The notes: generated from the letters alone by a model not told the origin. 64,000 nt of DNA from an uncultured Acetatifactor sp. (GCA_910578815.1 CAJTSE010000005.1:1-64000), one strand, 5' to 3'; shown: positions 1 through 9,409, numbered from the stretch's first letter. Program-made: numbers and translations.

Positions 1-118
1 ATGAAATGAGCGTGAAGCGAACGAGGAAGGCGAAGCCATTCGAGTTCACGTCTGCGGATACGTATCGCTGTTACAGGCGGTAAGACATAACGAGAATAAA
101 GAATGGAGGAAATGCTCA

Positions 119-1162
119 ATGAGTGAAAAAAGTGACAGATTTGCCGGTATTCGGCAGGAGATTCTGGATGGCATGAATAAGCGTGCCGAATCCAGAGCGG
201 CAGCCTTTGAACTGAGAAAGCAGTTTCTGGATTCCAAAACCGGCAAGATCGGGCAGATGATGAAGGAAATGAAAAACATTGCCCCGGAGGAACGGGCGAA
301 TTTTGGAAAGAGTGTAAACGAGCTTAAGGAATGGGCACAGCAGAAGTTTGCGGAGCTGGATGAAAAGATGAAGGCAAAAGAGCTACGCCTGCGCTATGAG
401 CGGGAAAAGATTGATGTGACCATGCCTGCGGAAGAAAAGGAGACAGGAAATCTGCATCCCGTTACTCAGATTCGTAATCAACTCATGGACATCTTTGTGG
501 GCATGGGTTTTGAGGTGGCCGAGACCAGGGAGATAGAGAAGGATTATTATAATTTTGAGGCGCTGAATATCCCGAAGGATCACCCGGCCAGGGACATGCA
601 GGATACCTTTTACCTGTCGCCGGAGCTTTTGCTGGCTACCCAGACCAGCGCGGCTCAGATTCACACCATGGAAAAGAAAAAGCCGCCCATTAAAATCGTT
701 GCCGCACCGGGCAAGGTGTTCCGCTCGGATGACGATGCCACCCACTCCCCCATGTTTCATCAGATGGAGGGGCTGGTGGTGGATAAGAAAATCACCCTCT
801 GCGACTTAAAGGGTATGCTGGATCTGTTTGTGAAGAAAATTTTTGGGGAAGAGACAAGCACACGACTGCGTCCCTCCTACTTCCCTTTTACGGAGCCTTC
901 CGTGGAGGTGGACGTAAGCTGCTATGCCTGCGGCGGCAAGGGTTGTAAGCTGTGCAAGGGTACGGGCTGGATCGAGCTTCTGGGTGCCGGCATTGTAAAT
1001 AAAAAAGTGCTGGAGAACTGCGGTATCGACTCGGAGCAGTACAGCGGCCTGGCTTTTGGCATCGGCCTGGACCGCACGGCCATGCTTAAATACGGCATTG
1101 GAAACGTCAAGCTTCTGTTTGAATCCGATCTGCGGGTATTACGCCAGATCAACGATAATTAA
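119..1162 (+). CDS. pheS: Phenylalanine--tRNA ligase alpha subunit
   Basis: Catalytic subunit of the alpha2-beta2 phenylalanyl-tRNA synthetase, a cytoplasmic class II enzyme charging tRNA-Phe. The first ~90 residues are charged and helical, matching the tRNA-binding coiled coil of the family. Class II motif 2 is seen in VFRSDDDATHSPMFHQMEG and motif 3 near the C terminus in AFGIGLDRTAMLKYGIGNV. A CxxC/CxxC cluster (CYACGGKGCKLCKGTGW) precedes motif 3, as in many Bacillota and other bacterial PheS. Length of 347 aa is normal. A GGAGG site lies about 8 bases before the ATG. pheT follows after 20 bases, so the two form an operon. Confidence 0.97.
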   Translation: MSEKSDRFAGIRQEILDGMNKRAESRAAAFELRKQFLDSKTGKIGQMMKEMKNIAPEERANFGKSVNELKEWAQQKFAELDEKMKAKELRLRYEREKIDVTMPAEEKETGNLHPVTQIRNQLMDIFVGMGFEVAETREIEKDYYNFEALNIPKDHPARDMQDTFYLSPELLLATQTSAAQIHTMEKKKPPIKIVAAPGKVFRSDDDATHSPMFHQMEGLVVDKKITLCDLKGMLDLFVKKIFGEETSTRLRPSYFPFTEPSVEVDVSCYACGGKGCKLCKGTGWIELLGAGIVNKKVLENCGIDSEQYSGLAFGIGLDRTAMLKYGIGNVKLLFESDLRVLRQINDN

Positions 1163-1182
1163 AGGGAAACGGAGGAAAGAAA

Positions 1183-3603
1183 ATGTTAGTACCGCTTAGT
1201 TGGTTAAAGGAATATGTGGATATTGAGATCACGCCGGAAGAGCTGGAAAAAAAGCTGTTCTCCTGTGGATTCGAGGTGGAAGAGCTGACGGAGGTCGGAA
1301 AGGAAATAAGCGGCGTGGTGGCAGGACTGGTAGAGGAGTGTGAGCCCATTCCGGAAACTCATCTGCATATATGCAGGGTAAACGCCGGTGTCCACGGCAG
1401 CTTTCAGGTCTGCTGCGGCGCGGATAACGTAAAGACGGGAGGAAAGTTCCCGCTGGCGCTGGCAGGTGCTACAGTATTTGCAACGGGAAAGGATCATAAG
1501 ACGGTAGAGGGCACCATGACCATCAAGAAGGGAAAACTTCGGGGCTATGAGTCCGAGGGAATGCTCTGCTCCGGCGTGGAGCTGGGCGTTACCGAAAATA
1601 TGTATCCGGGCGCAGGCTATGACGGTCTGCTGGTGCTGCCGGAGGATGTGGAGCCCGGTACTGACGTGAAGCCCCTTCTGGGACTGGACGACTGGATCTT
1701 TGATGTGTCCATTACGGCCAACAGGCCTGACTGCCAGAGTATTTTAGGACTTGCCAGAGAGGTGGCGGCGGTTTTGGACAGAGAGTTAAAGTTTCCCGCC
1801 ATGGACTATACGGAGACGGCGGCAAAAAAAGAGGGTTTTTCCGTGACGGTGGACGCACCCGATCTCTGCCCCAGATACATCGGGCATTATGTGCATGATG
1901 TAAAAATCGGTAAATCACCGCTGTGGATGCGGCGCAGACTGGCGCTGGTGGGACAGGAACCCATCTCCAATATTGTAGATATTACAAATTATGTTTCTCT
2001 GGAAATGGGACAGCCCATGCACGCCTTTGACTGTGACTATCTGGAGGGCAATGCGATCCGGGTGCGGAGAGCGGCGGAGGGAGAGCAGATTGTTACCCTG
2101 GATTCTAAGGAATATACTTTAAATCCCAATAACCTGGTGATCTGTGACGGCGTAAAGCCGGTAGCCATTGCAGGTGTGATGGGGGGCTTAAATTCCGAAA
2201 TCCGGAATACCACGGTGGAAGTGATGTTCGAGTCTGCAAAATTTGCCAGAGACAATATCCGCAAGACCTCCAGGGCGCTGGGAAAGCGTACCGACGCCAG
2301 TGCCAGATATGAAAAGGGTGTGGATGAGTATGCTACCGTCCATGCCATGAAACGGGCGCTGCATCTGATCGAAGAGATGGACTGCGGCAAGGTGTCCTGT
2401 ACCCATGTGGATGTAAATACCGGGAATTCCGTGGATCCTGAGGAAATGCGCGTCAGTGTGAAAAAGATAAATGAAGTACTGGGAATTCAGGTGCCGGAAG
2501 AAGAAATGCTTCACATATTAAAGAATCTGCAGTTTGCGCCTGTAATCAACGGGGATGAGCTGACTCTGCAGGTGCCGGCTTACAGAGAGGATATGGAGAC
2601 CTATCAGGATGTGGCGGAAGAGGTCATTCGTATGTACGGCTATGAGCATGTGGTTCCCACCTTCCTGTCGGAAGCAAAGGTTACCTTGGGGGGCCAAAGC
2701 GGGGAGCAGAAAAAGGAATTGAAGTTAAAGAGGCTGCTGTGCAGTATCGGAGCATATGAGTGCATTCATTATTCCTTTATTTCCCCGTCGGATTTGGATC
2801 TGCTGCGGCTGCCTGATGACGATCCCTGGCGCGGGGCTATCCGTCTTTTGAATCCGATTAACGAGGACCTTTCGCTGATGCGGACCACCCTGTCGGCATC
2901 CATGCTGAACGCTATCGCCAGAAATCAAAAGAAAGGAAATCTTTCCGGACGACTGTTCGAGGCGGGGAAAGTGTTTATTCCAGGAGAACTGCCCATAAAG
3001 GAATATCCGGATGAGCGGGATACGCTCTGTATCGGTATTTTTGGTGAGCAGGAGAGCTTTTTTACCTTAAAGGGGATTGCGGAGAAGCTGGCGGAAACCA
3101 TGTTCGGACATTTTTCCTACGAGCCTGCAGGCAGGACGTTCCTGCATCCTTACCAGGCGGCGGATATTTTCTGTAATGGAGAAAAGGTGGGTTACCTTGG
3201 CAAGGCGGCATATGAGGTGGCGGAGGAACTGGATCTTCGTACCGACGCCTACCTGTTGGAGCTGGACCTGAAAAAGCTGAATGAGATTTGTGATAAAAAA
3301 GAGGTATTTGTACCGCTTCCTAAATTCCCGGAGGAAAAGCGTGATCTGGCGCTTGTGATGGGAAGGGAGGTTACCTGCGGACAGGTGGAAGAAGCAATCA
3401 GGAGCGCCTGCCCCCATGTGGGAGATATTAAGCTCTTTGACGTATATGAAGGCGGACAGATTCCGGAGGATAAAAAGAGCATGGCCTTTACCGTCCAGTT
3501 CCTTCCGGGGGAAGAGGCCTTTGAGGCGGATTCCGTGGACCGTTTTGTCAAGAAAATATTGAAGAATTTGAAGTATTATCTGGATATTGATTTGAGAAGC
3601 TGA
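1183..3603 (+). CDS. pheT: Phenylalanine--tRNA ligase beta subunit
   Basis: Beta subunit partner of PheS; it carries the editing (B3/B4) domain and tRNA-recognition modules. An N-terminal EMAP-II-like tRNA-binding domain is visible (about residues 40-150, with HLHICRVNAG and CSGVELGV). B3/B4 and B5 regions follow (HAFDCDYLEG, ITANRPDCQS). The C-terminal FDX-ACB anticodon-binding domain is seen in PKFPEEKRDLALVM and FTVQFLPGEEAFE. At 806 aa the length is typical. The ATG follows a GGAGG site. The TGA stop overlaps an ATG that is not the likely start of the next gene. Confidence 0.97.
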   Translation: MLVPLSWLKEYVDIEITPEELEKKLFSCGFEVEELTEVGKEISGVVAGLVEECEPIPETHLHICRVNAGVHGSFQVCCGADNVKTGGKFPLALAGATVFATGKDHKTVEGTMTIKKGKLRGYESEGMLCSGVELGVTENMYPGAGYDGLLVLPEDVEPGTDVKPLLGLDDWIFDVSITANRPDCQSILGLAREVAAVLDRELKFPAMDYTETAAKKEGFSVTVDAPDLCPRYIGHYVHDVKIGKSPLWMRRRLALVGQEPISNIVDITNYVSLEMGQPMHAFDCDYLEGNAIRVRRAAEGEQIVTLDSKEYTLNPNNLVICDGVKPVAIAGVMGGLNSEIRNTTVEVMFESAKFARDNIRKTSRALGKRTDASARYEKGVDEYATVHAMKRALHLIEEMDCGKVSCTHVDVNTGNSVDPEEMRVSVKKINEVLGIQVPEEEMLHILKNLQFAPVINGDELTLQVPAYREDMETYQDVAEEVIRMYGYEHVVPTFLSEAKVTLGGQSGEQKKELKLKRLLCSIGAYECIHYSFISPSDLDLLRLPDDDPWRGAIRLLNPINEDLSLMRTTLSASMLNAIARNQKKGNLSGRLFEAGKVFIPGELPIKEYPDERDTLCIGIFGEQESFFTLKGIAEKLAETMFGHFSYEPAGRTFLHPYQAADIFCNGEKVGYLGKAAYEVAEELDLRTDAYLLELDLKKLNEICDKKEVFVPLPKFPEEKRDLALVMGREVTCGQVEEAIRSACPHVGDIKLFDVYEGGQIPEDKKSMAFTVQFLPGEEAFEADSVDRFVKKILKNLKYYLDIDLRS

Positions 3604-3620
3604 TGGAGAGGAGAATAATT

Positions 3621-5048
3621 ATGTTAAAAAAATGTGCATGGGAAAATTATGACGGAAAGCAGGAAAAGAAGCTGGAAAAGCTGTGTAAGGAGTACAGGGA
3701 ATTTCTGGACAACGGTAAAACGGAGCGGGAGTGCATTGACACTATTGTGAATACTATTGAGGCTCAGGGCTATCAGGAGCTGGAAAGCCTGATTAAGAAG
3801 GGCGGAAGTGTAAGCAGCGGTGCAAAGGTCTACAGTGTATGGATGAACAAGTCTATCGTGATGTTTCAGATGGGAAAGAAGCCCATGGCGGAAGGAATTA
3901 ATATCCTGGGTGCCCACATTGACAGTCCCAGGCTGGATGTGAAGCAGAATCCTCTGTTTGAGGATATAGACAATGCTTTTGCCTATCTGGATACCCATTA
4001 TTACGGCGGGGTGAAAAAGTACCAGTGGGTGACGCTGCCCCTTGCTATTCATGGTGTGGTGGTGAAAAAGGACGGAACCACCGTGGAGCTGAACATCGGC
4101 GAAAACGAGGATGATCCGGTATTCTTCGTGTCCGACCTGCTGATTCACCTGGCAGGGGAGCAGTTGGAGAAGAAGGCGGCAAAGGTGATCGAGGGCGAGG
4201 CGCTGGATCTGATTGTGGGTTCCCGGCCGATTATTCTCGGCAAGGAGGAAAAAGAGACCGACGAAGGAAAGAAAAAAGCAAAGTACCTGGTAAAATCCGG
4301 CGTACTGGATATTTTAAAAAAGACCTACGACATAGAAGAGGATGACTTTCTTTCCGCAGAGCTGGAGGTGGTTCCCGCTGGGAAGGCAAGGGAGGCCGGT
4401 TTTGACCGCAGCATGATTTTAGGATATGGGCAGGATGACAGAGTTTGTGCTTTTACCTCCATGAAGGCAATGCTGGATTTAAAGGAGACGGACAGGACCG
4501 TTTGCTGTATCCTGGTAGATAAGGAAGAGATCGGCTCTGTTGGCGCAACCGGTATGCAATCCAAGTTTTTTGAAAACGCGGTGGCAGAGCTGATGAACCT
4601 GACCGGTGAATACAGTGAAATGAATGTCCGGAGGTGCCTGGCGAAAAGCTGTATGCTTTCTTCCGACGTCAGCGCAGGCTTCGACCCCAATTTCCGCTCC
4701 TGTTTTGAATTGAAAAATGCGGCATGGCTGGGGGCCGGCATGGTGTTTAACAAGTTTACCGGCTCCAGAGGGAAATCCGGCTCCAATGATGCCAATGCGG
4801 AGTATATTGCCCACCTGCGGAAGATTTTGGACGATAAGGGCGTTGCTTACCAGACGGCGGAGCTGGGCAAGGTGGATGTGGGAGGCGGCGGCACCATCGC
4901 TTATATCCTGGCGCTGTACGGTATGAATGTGATCGACAGCGGCGTGCCGGTGCTGAATATGCACGCTCCCTGGGAAGCTACCAGCAAGGCGGATATTTAT
5001 GAGGCCTACCGTGGGTATAAGGTATTTGCGGAACATTGCGAATTGTAA
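3621..5048 (+). CDS. M18 family aminopeptidase (aspartyl aminopeptidase type)
   Basis: Cytoplasmic dinuclear zinc aminopeptidase of family M18, which removes N-terminal (often acidic) residues from peptides. Metal-ligand and catalytic blocks of the family are present in order: GAHIDSPRLDVK with the first His, YGQDDRVCAF with the bridging Asp, DKEEIGSVGATGM with the Glu pair, SSDVSAGFDPNF, and a late His in NMHAPWEATSKAD. An in-frame ATG at 3603 overlaps the pheT stop, but the ATG at 3621 is preceded by AGGAG at 3609-3613 with good spacing, so I chose it (475 aa). It sits in the pheST operon; no functional link to PheST is obvious. Confidence 0.92.
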   Translation: MLKKCAWENYDGKQEKKLEKLCKEYREFLDNGKTERECIDTIVNTIEAQGYQELESLIKKGGSVSSGAKVYSVWMNKSIVMFQMGKKPMAEGINILGAHIDSPRLDVKQNPLFEDIDNAFAYLDTHYYGGVKKYQWVTLPLAIHGVVVKKDGTTVELNIGENEDDPVFFVSDLLIHLAGEQLEKKAAKVIEGEALDLIVGSRPIILGKEEKETDEGKKKAKYLVKSGVLDILKKTYDIEEDDFLSAELEVVPAGKAREAGFDRSMILGYGQDDRVCAFTSMKAMLDLKETDRTVCCILVDKEEIGSVGATGMQSKFFENAVAELMNLTGEYSEMNVRRCLAKSCMLSSDVSAGFDPNFRSCFELKNAAWLGAGMVFNKFTGSRGKSGSNDANAEYIAHLRKILDDKGVAYQTAELGKVDVGGGGTIAYILALYGMNVIDSGVPVLNMHAPWEATSKADIYEAYRGYKVFAEHCEL

Positions 5049-5061
5049 AGGATAAGCTCGG

Positions 5062-6093
5062 ATGGAATTGAAAAAGAGTGACTTTTATTTTGACCTGCCT
5101 CAGGAGTTAATTGCCCAGGATCCGCTGGAGGATCGTTCTGCTTCCAGGCTGTTGGTGCTGGATCGGGATACAGGGGCGGTGTCTCATCATATTTTCAGGG
5201 AGATTACGGATTATTTAAAGGCCGGAGACTGCCTGGTTCTGAACAATACAAAGGTGATCCCGGCGCGGCTTTTAGGGGTAAAGGAGGATACCGGAGCCCA
5301 TGTGGAGGTACTGCTTTTAAAGCGCAGAGGCCCGGATGTCTGGGAAACGCTGGTAAAACCCGGAAAGAAGTGCAGGCCCGGTGCGTTTCTAAGTTTTGGA
5401 GACGGGCTGTTAAGGGCACAGGTACTGGAGACGGCGGACGAAGGAAACCGCCTGATTCGCTTTGAATATCAGGGAATATGGGAAGAGGTCCTGGACCGAC
5501 TGGGAGAGATGCCGCTGCCGCCTTATATTACTCATAAGCTGGAGGACAGGAATCGTTACCAGACCGTGTATGCAAAATATGAGGGTTCTGCGGCGGCTCC
5601 TACCGCAGGGCTGCATTTTACCGGGGAGCTTTTGGAGCAGATTCAGGCGAAGGGGGTAAAACTTGCCTATGTGACCCTGCATGTAGGGCTGGGGACTTTC
5701 CGGCCGGTAAAGGAAGAAAATGTTCTAGACCATCATATGCACTCGGAATATTTTCAGATTTCCGAAGAGGCTGCGGAGAAGATCAACGAAACCAAGCAGG
5801 CGGGAGGGCGTATTATCTGTGTGGGCACCACAAGCTGCCGCACCGTGGAGAGTGCGGCGGACGAAAAGGGAAACGTCCATGCAGGCAGCGGCAATACGGA
5901 GATTTTTATTTATCCCGGATATCGTTTTAAAGTGCTGGATGCCCTGATCACTAATTTTCATCTGCCGGAGTCCACTCTGGTTATGCTGGTCAGCGCCCTT
6001 GCAGGAAGAGAAAACGTGCTGGCTGCTTATCGGGAAGCAGTCAGGGAGCGGTATCGTTTTTTCAGTTTCGGGGACTGTATGCTTGTTCGGTAA
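5062..6093 (+). CDS. queA: S-adenosylmethionine:tRNA ribosyltransferase-isomerase
   Basis: QueA transfers and isomerises the ribosyl part of AdoMet onto 7-aminomethyl-7-deazaguanine in tRNA, forming epoxyqueuosine in the wobble position of GUN anticodons. Family hallmarks are visible: the N-terminal FYFDLPQELIAQDPLEDR block, LVLNNTKVIPARL, TAGLHFT, and the C-terminal LITNFHLPESTLVMLVSA. Length of 343 aa is usual. It begins 13 bases after the aminopeptidase stop. A ribosome site is weak (AAAGGATAAG). The other queuosine genes are not in this window. Confidence 0.96.
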   Translation: MELKKSDFYFDLPQELIAQDPLEDRSASRLLVLDRDTGAVSHHIFREITDYLKAGDCLVLNNTKVIPARLLGVKEDTGAHVEVLLLKRRGPDVWETLVKPGKKCRPGAFLSFGDGLLRAQVLETADEGNRLIRFEYQGIWEEVLDRLGEMPLPPYITHKLEDRNRYQTVYAKYEGSAAAPTAGLHFTGELLEQIQAKGVKLAYVTLHVGLGTFRPVKEENVLDHHMHSEYFQISEEAAEKINETKQAGGRIICVGTTSCRTVESAADEKGNVHAGSGNTEIFIYPGYRFKVLDALITNFHLPESTLVMLVSALAGRENVLAAYREAVRERYRFFSFGDCMLVR

Positions 6094-6121
6094 AAATCGG
6101 TATGGAACGGAGGAAACACTC

Positions 6122-6466
6122 ATGAATGAGAGAAGAAGAAACAAAAGAACCAATATGCCGTCAAAGATCGTCATGAAAAGACTTGACGGCAATACAGGCA
6201 AAGAGGTGACCATTAACATTCTGGATGTCTCAAAATCCGGAATTGGTTTTGAATGTGCGGAGGTCCTGCAGATCGGGGAGGTGTATGAGGCGCATCTTAC
6301 TCTGTGGACGCATGAGGTGCTGCACGCCTTGCTGCAGATTGTGAGGATTGAGCTCAGGACGGGCGGATATGATTACGGTGCGATTTTTGTGGGAATGGGT
6401 GAGACGGATCTGGCCAGAATCGAGACTTACCAGACGGTCAGTGAGCTTAATGGTGAGGGGCAGTAA
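6122..6466 (+). CDS. PilZ domain protein, candidate c-di-GMP receptor
   Basis: Small stand-alone PilZ protein of 114 aa. The two c-di-GMP binding signatures are visible: an N-terminal basic RxxxR-like block (RRRNKR, residues 4-9) and the D-x-S-x-x-G block in LDVSKSGIGF. The rest fits the beta-barrel of PilZ, with no other domain. I chose the ATG at 6122 because GGAGG lies at 6109-6113. An upstream in-frame start inside queA has no such support. Ligand binding is inferred from motifs. It is of interest because a Pel operon with a PelD c-di-GMP site lies 39 kb downstream. Confidence 0.85.
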   Translation: MNERRRNKRTNMPSKIVMKRLDGNTGKEVTINILDVSKSGIGFECAEVLQIGEVYEAHLTLWTHEVLHALLQIVRIELRTGGYDYGAIFVGMGETDLARIETYQTVSELNGEGQ

Positions 6467-6486
6467 AGATTATACAAACGGGTATT

Positions 6487-7062
6487 ATGGAAATGAGCAA
6501 TAACAGTGTAATTGACCGGAAGAAGAAAATATTAGTTACGGTGCCGGCGGCAGTTCTGCTGCTGGCACTTTATGTACTGATCTTTGGTTTTTCGGCGCAG
6601 GACGGAGAGCGTTCGGGGTCCTTAAGCCAGATGATTTCGGAAAAGTGTGTGGAACTGTTAAACAGTCTGTCCGGCAGGAACTGGACGGAAGGGTTTATGA
6701 GGGATCTGGCGGCATATTTTGAACATCCGCTGCGGAAGCTGGCACATTTTTCGGAGTATGCCTGTATGGGGATACTGCTTTATATTTTATGGAGCCAGTG
6801 GATCAGGAAAGGCAGGAAGCTGTATCTGCTGATTGTGCTGTGGGTTTTCTGCTCCGCGGGGCTGGATGAGTTTCATCAGTTGTTTGTGCCGGGGCGTTAC
6901 GGAAGTTTTGCGGATGTGCTGCTGGATACCTGCGGCGGAGCTTTCGGGATGCTGCTTTGTGCCATGATGGCGCGGCTTACAGCATGTTTTCGGCGCAGAC
7001 GGGACCGGAGCAGGGAACGCCGTCGGGGTAAGAAGAACCGGCATCCCAGCAAAGAGAATTGA
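6487..7062 (+). CDS. VanZ-like membrane protein
   Basis: Integral membrane protein of the VanZ-like family, 191 aa. Four hydrophobic segments are seen (around residues 17-35, 85-105, 111-130 and 140-165). The family signatures RKLAHFSEYACMGILL and DEFHQLFVPGRYG followed by ADVLLDTCGGAFGMLL are clear. VanZ of Enterococcus gives low-level teicoplanin resistance by an unknown route; most relatives have no known role. The tail is strongly basic. The ATG at 6487 has no strong ribosome site; an alternative ATG lies at 6493. It is the last plus-strand gene before convergent tyrA. Confidence 0.85.
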   Translation: MEMSNNSVIDRKKKILVTVPAAVLLLALYVLIFGFSAQDGERSGSLSQMISEKCVELLNSLSGRNWTEGFMRDLAAYFEHPLRKLAHFSEYACMGILLYILWSQWIRKGRKLYLLIVLWVFCSAGLDEFHQLFVPGRYGSFADVLLDTCGGAFGMLLCAMMARLTACFRRRRDRSRERRRGKKNRHPSKEN

Positions 7063-7163
7063 CACCGGGCAAGAGGGATAAGAGGGGACGGCAGAGCGGA
7101 AATGACTGATGCGGTAGAAAGTTCTGCGTCAGAATGGAAAAGAAGGATGCCGGAAGGAGAAGT

Positions 7164-8264
7164 TCAGCGCCGGACATGGACGGTATAGGCTGCCTCTTTC
7201 AGAAGCTGTAGAGCAGCATTCATGGAAGGCTCATCGTAAAGCTCCACCAGAAGTACGCCGTCCTCGGACTCCCGGTTATGGGTGATGCCGATGTTTTTGA
7301 TACTCAGGCCGTTTTTGGCCAGCAGCGCCGCAATATGAGCCAGCGCGCCGGTCTTGTCGGCAATATCTACATTAAAGCTGTAGGAGCGCTTGATGGGGCC
7401 GCTGGAGGCATTGACAAAGGAATCGCGGTAAATTCTGGCGCCGTCAAACATCTCAAAGAGTGCCTGTTCCCCCCGGCTGTCCAGTTGTGCCCTGACAGCA
7501 GTCAGAGAGTCAATATAGGCCTGCAGGAGGGAAGAAATATTTTCCGTGTTGGTCAGGCAGATCTGCTGCCACATGGCGGCAGAAGAGGACGCAATTCTGG
7601 TAATATCCTTGAAACCGCCTGCGGCGATCATTTTCATGATGCCGTCCTTAGAATCACTGTCCCGCACCAGATTTACCAGAGCGGCGGCTATGACATGGGG
7701 AAGGTGGCTGACGGCGGCGGTAACATAATCATGCTTTTGATAGTCAAGAATCAGGGGGATCGCCCCTGTTTTTTCTGTCAGCTCCCGGTATGCCTCCAGC
7801 TTTTCTGCGGGGACGGAGGGTGTGGGAGTCAAAATATAATAGGCATTTTCCAACAGGGCGGCTTTGGAGTTGACATAGCCGGTGCGCTCGCTGCCTGCCA
7901 TAGGATGTCCGCCGATGAAGCAGTGCTCTAAGCCCGCTTCGCGTATGGCATTATGGATGGTACTCTTCACGCTGCCTACATCCGTCAGCAGACATTTGGG
8001 AGACATTATCTTTTTGACGGCAGCCAGATTTTCATCATTTTTTCGTACCGGAGCACACAGAAAAATATAATCACATTCCGAAAAGCTCTCGTCAATAGAG
8101 GATGCGATTATATCTGCCACTGAGTCCTGCTTTGCCAGGCGGAGGGTTTCGGAATTAACATCAAAAGCCACGATCCTGATTTGAGAATTATATTCTTTTA
8201 AGGCTTTGGCGATGGAGCCGCCGATCAATCCAAGGCCAATGAAGCCGCAGGTCAGTTCAGACAT
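7164..8264 (-). CDS. tyrA: Prephenate dehydrogenase with C-terminal ACT domain
   Basis: NAD-dependent prephenate dehydrogenase that makes 4-hydroxyphenylpyruvate on the tyrosine branch. It starts with a Rossmann GxGxxG motif (GFIGLGLIGGSIAKAL). The substrate domain shows GGHPMAGSERTGY and AAVSHLPHVIAAAL. The last ~75 residues form an ACT domain (VDIADKTGALAHIAALLAKN), a fold that usually binds an amino acid for feedback control, probably tyrosine here. I chose the ATG at 8264 because AGGAGGT lies just upstream; the ATG at 8291 has no such site. The product is 366 aa. Confidence 0.95.
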   Translation of the reverse strand: MSELTCGFIGLGLIGGSIAKALKEYNSQIRIVAFDVNSETLRLAKQDSVADIIASSIDESFSECDYIFLCAPVRKNDENLAAVKKIMSPKCLLTDVGSVKSTIHNAIREAGLEHCFIGGHPMAGSERTGYVNSKAALLENAYYILTPTPSVPAEKLEAYRELTEKTGAIPLILDYQKHDYVTAAVSHLPHVIAAALVNLVRDSDSKDGIMKMIAAGGFKDITRIASSSAAMWQQICLTNTENISSLLQAYIDSLTAVRAQLDSRGEQALFEMFDGARIYRDSFVNASSGPIKRSYSFNVDIADKTGALAHIAALLAKNGLSIKNIGITHNRESEDGVLLVELYDEPSMNAALQLLKEAAYTVHVRR

Positions 8265-8333
8265 GGGAGACCTCCTTATTCTACAGATCAATGATTCAAT
8301 ACAAATCTTTTATGCAAGTCTTACTATAACACT

Positions 8334-9182
8334 TTAACGTGCTGAATTCAAGTGAGAGTTTCGGAATGCTGCAGGCGGGATGCCGACCTGCTCTTTAAAG
8401 GTACGGGCAAAATGAGCATAGCTGGAATAGCCGGTCATAAGCTGTGCCTGTGTTACGGTATATCCTTCCGACAGCAGTTGCCGTGCCCGTGCCATTTTCC
8501 GCAGTACGATATAACCGCTGACGGTAGTATTTGTATGCTTTTTAAATATGCGGGAGATATAATCCGGGTTGTAGGTGAACCGTCTGGAGAGATCCCTGAG
8601 CGAAACCGTTTCTCCGATGTGTTCATCTAGGTAGCGGATTATGTCGGTCACGGTCTGCTGTGTTGTGGAGATACGGAGCTTTTTCCCGTTCCCGGAATCA
8701 TGCAGACTCACAAGGCCGTCCACCAGCGTCATAAATTCCATCAGGCATTTTATGGAAGAAAAGGAGCATTCTCCCTGAAAGGAGAGCAGTTCATCCAAGG
8801 CCTTCTGCATGGTATGCAGCAGGGAGCCGGACGGGAAAAGCAGAAGAGGCTGTTCGGAATCCCGCAGATAAAAATATTGTCCGTTTTCTCCGGGGAAAAG
8901 GCTGTCCAGCCAGGCAGCTTTTAGCGATAAGATATAGCGGTCATATAGTTCGTCGGTTCTGTCAAAAAGCCTGTGTACACAAAAAGGCGGTATGAGGATC
9001 AATGTTCCCGGTTCTGCAGATACTACGCGGTTTCCCAGCAGTATATCCGGCAGGGGAGACAGGCTCAGGTATAGTTCCACCCCGTCGTGAACATGGGGAG
9101 GAATGTGGGCAGTGCAGATTTCGGTCCGGCGGACAATGTTGTAAGCATAATCCTTTTCGGGATAAAAAACTGGCTTTTCCAT
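8334..9182 (-). CDS. AraC family transcriptional regulator
   Basis: One-component regulator of 282 aa. The N-terminal half looks like an AraC cupin sensor (HIPPHVHDGVELYLSLS, then EPGTLILIPPFCVHRL). The C-terminal ~100 residues hold two helix-turn-helix motifs of AraC type (VSLRDLSRRFTYNPDYISRIF and GYSSYAHFARTFKEQVGIPP). The ATG at 9182 follows GGAG with 6-base spacing; an in-frame ATG at 9194 has no good site. It is divergent from a Gfo/Idh and TIM-barrel cluster, which it likely controls through sites in 9195-9409. A sugar or sugar derivative is the probable inducer. Confidence 0.93.
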   Translation of the reverse strand: MEKPVFYPEKDYAYNIVRRTEICTAHIPPHVHDGVELYLSLSPLPDILLGNRVVSAEPGTLILIPPFCVHRLFDRTDELYDRYILSLKAAWLDSLFPGENGQYFYLRDSEQPLLLFPSGSLLHTMQKALDELLSFQGECSFSSIKCLMEFMTLVDGLVSLHDSGNGKKLRISTTQQTVTDIIRYLDEHIGETVSLRDLSRRFTYNPDYISRIFKKHTNTTVSGYIVLRKMARARQLLSEGYTVTQAQLMTGYSSYAHFARTFKEQVGIPPAAFRNSHLNSAR

Positions 9183-9287
9183 GATGAACTCCATGCGTAT
9201 CGTATAAAATCCTTAACTGAACTTGATATGTGAGTTGTTTTCAGAATAGCAGGTATTTCTATGGCAGTCAATCCCTTCAAGTCGTAT

Positions 9288-9329
9288 TTCGTCATAAAAT
9301 AGTAGGATTTATGTATTGTTTATGACGAA
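9288..9329. promoter_or_regulatory. 11-bp inverted repeat in the divergent promoter region
   Basis: TTCGTCATAAA at 9288-9298 is repeated exactly as its reverse complement TTTATGACGAA at 9319-9329, with 20 bases between. The centre-to-centre distance is 31 bp, about three helical turns, so both half-sites face the same side of the helix. The right arm overlaps the -35 region of the Gfo/Idh promoter. This is a likely operator for the adjacent AraC regulator. AraC sites are more often direct repeats, so another factor is possible. Confidence 0.55.
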
Positions 9330-9344
9330 GTTATTGTTTATACT
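9316..9344 (+). promoter_or_regulatory. Candidate sigma-A promoter of the Gfo/Idh cluster
   Basis: TTGTTT (9316-9321), 17-base spacer and TATACT (9339-9344). The -35 box is imperfect and overlaps an inverted-repeat arm, as expected for a promoter needing an activator. It lies about 65 bases upstream of the first oxidoreductase gene. Confidence 0.5.
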
Positions 9345-9409
9345 CAAGGAAAGTTCCGGCAGGAGGATGCAAAGTAAATCTAGAATCTGTAACATGGAGA
9401 CGAACTATT

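Noticed and set aside
1..118. Possible T-box or riboswitch before pheS
   Set aside because: Only 118 bases are in the window and no T-box motif or terminator hairpin can be seen.
7105..7131. Hairpin between the VanZ-like gene and tyrA as a terminator
   Set aside because: The stem is only 7 bp with a wobble pair and a long loop, and there is no T tract on either side.
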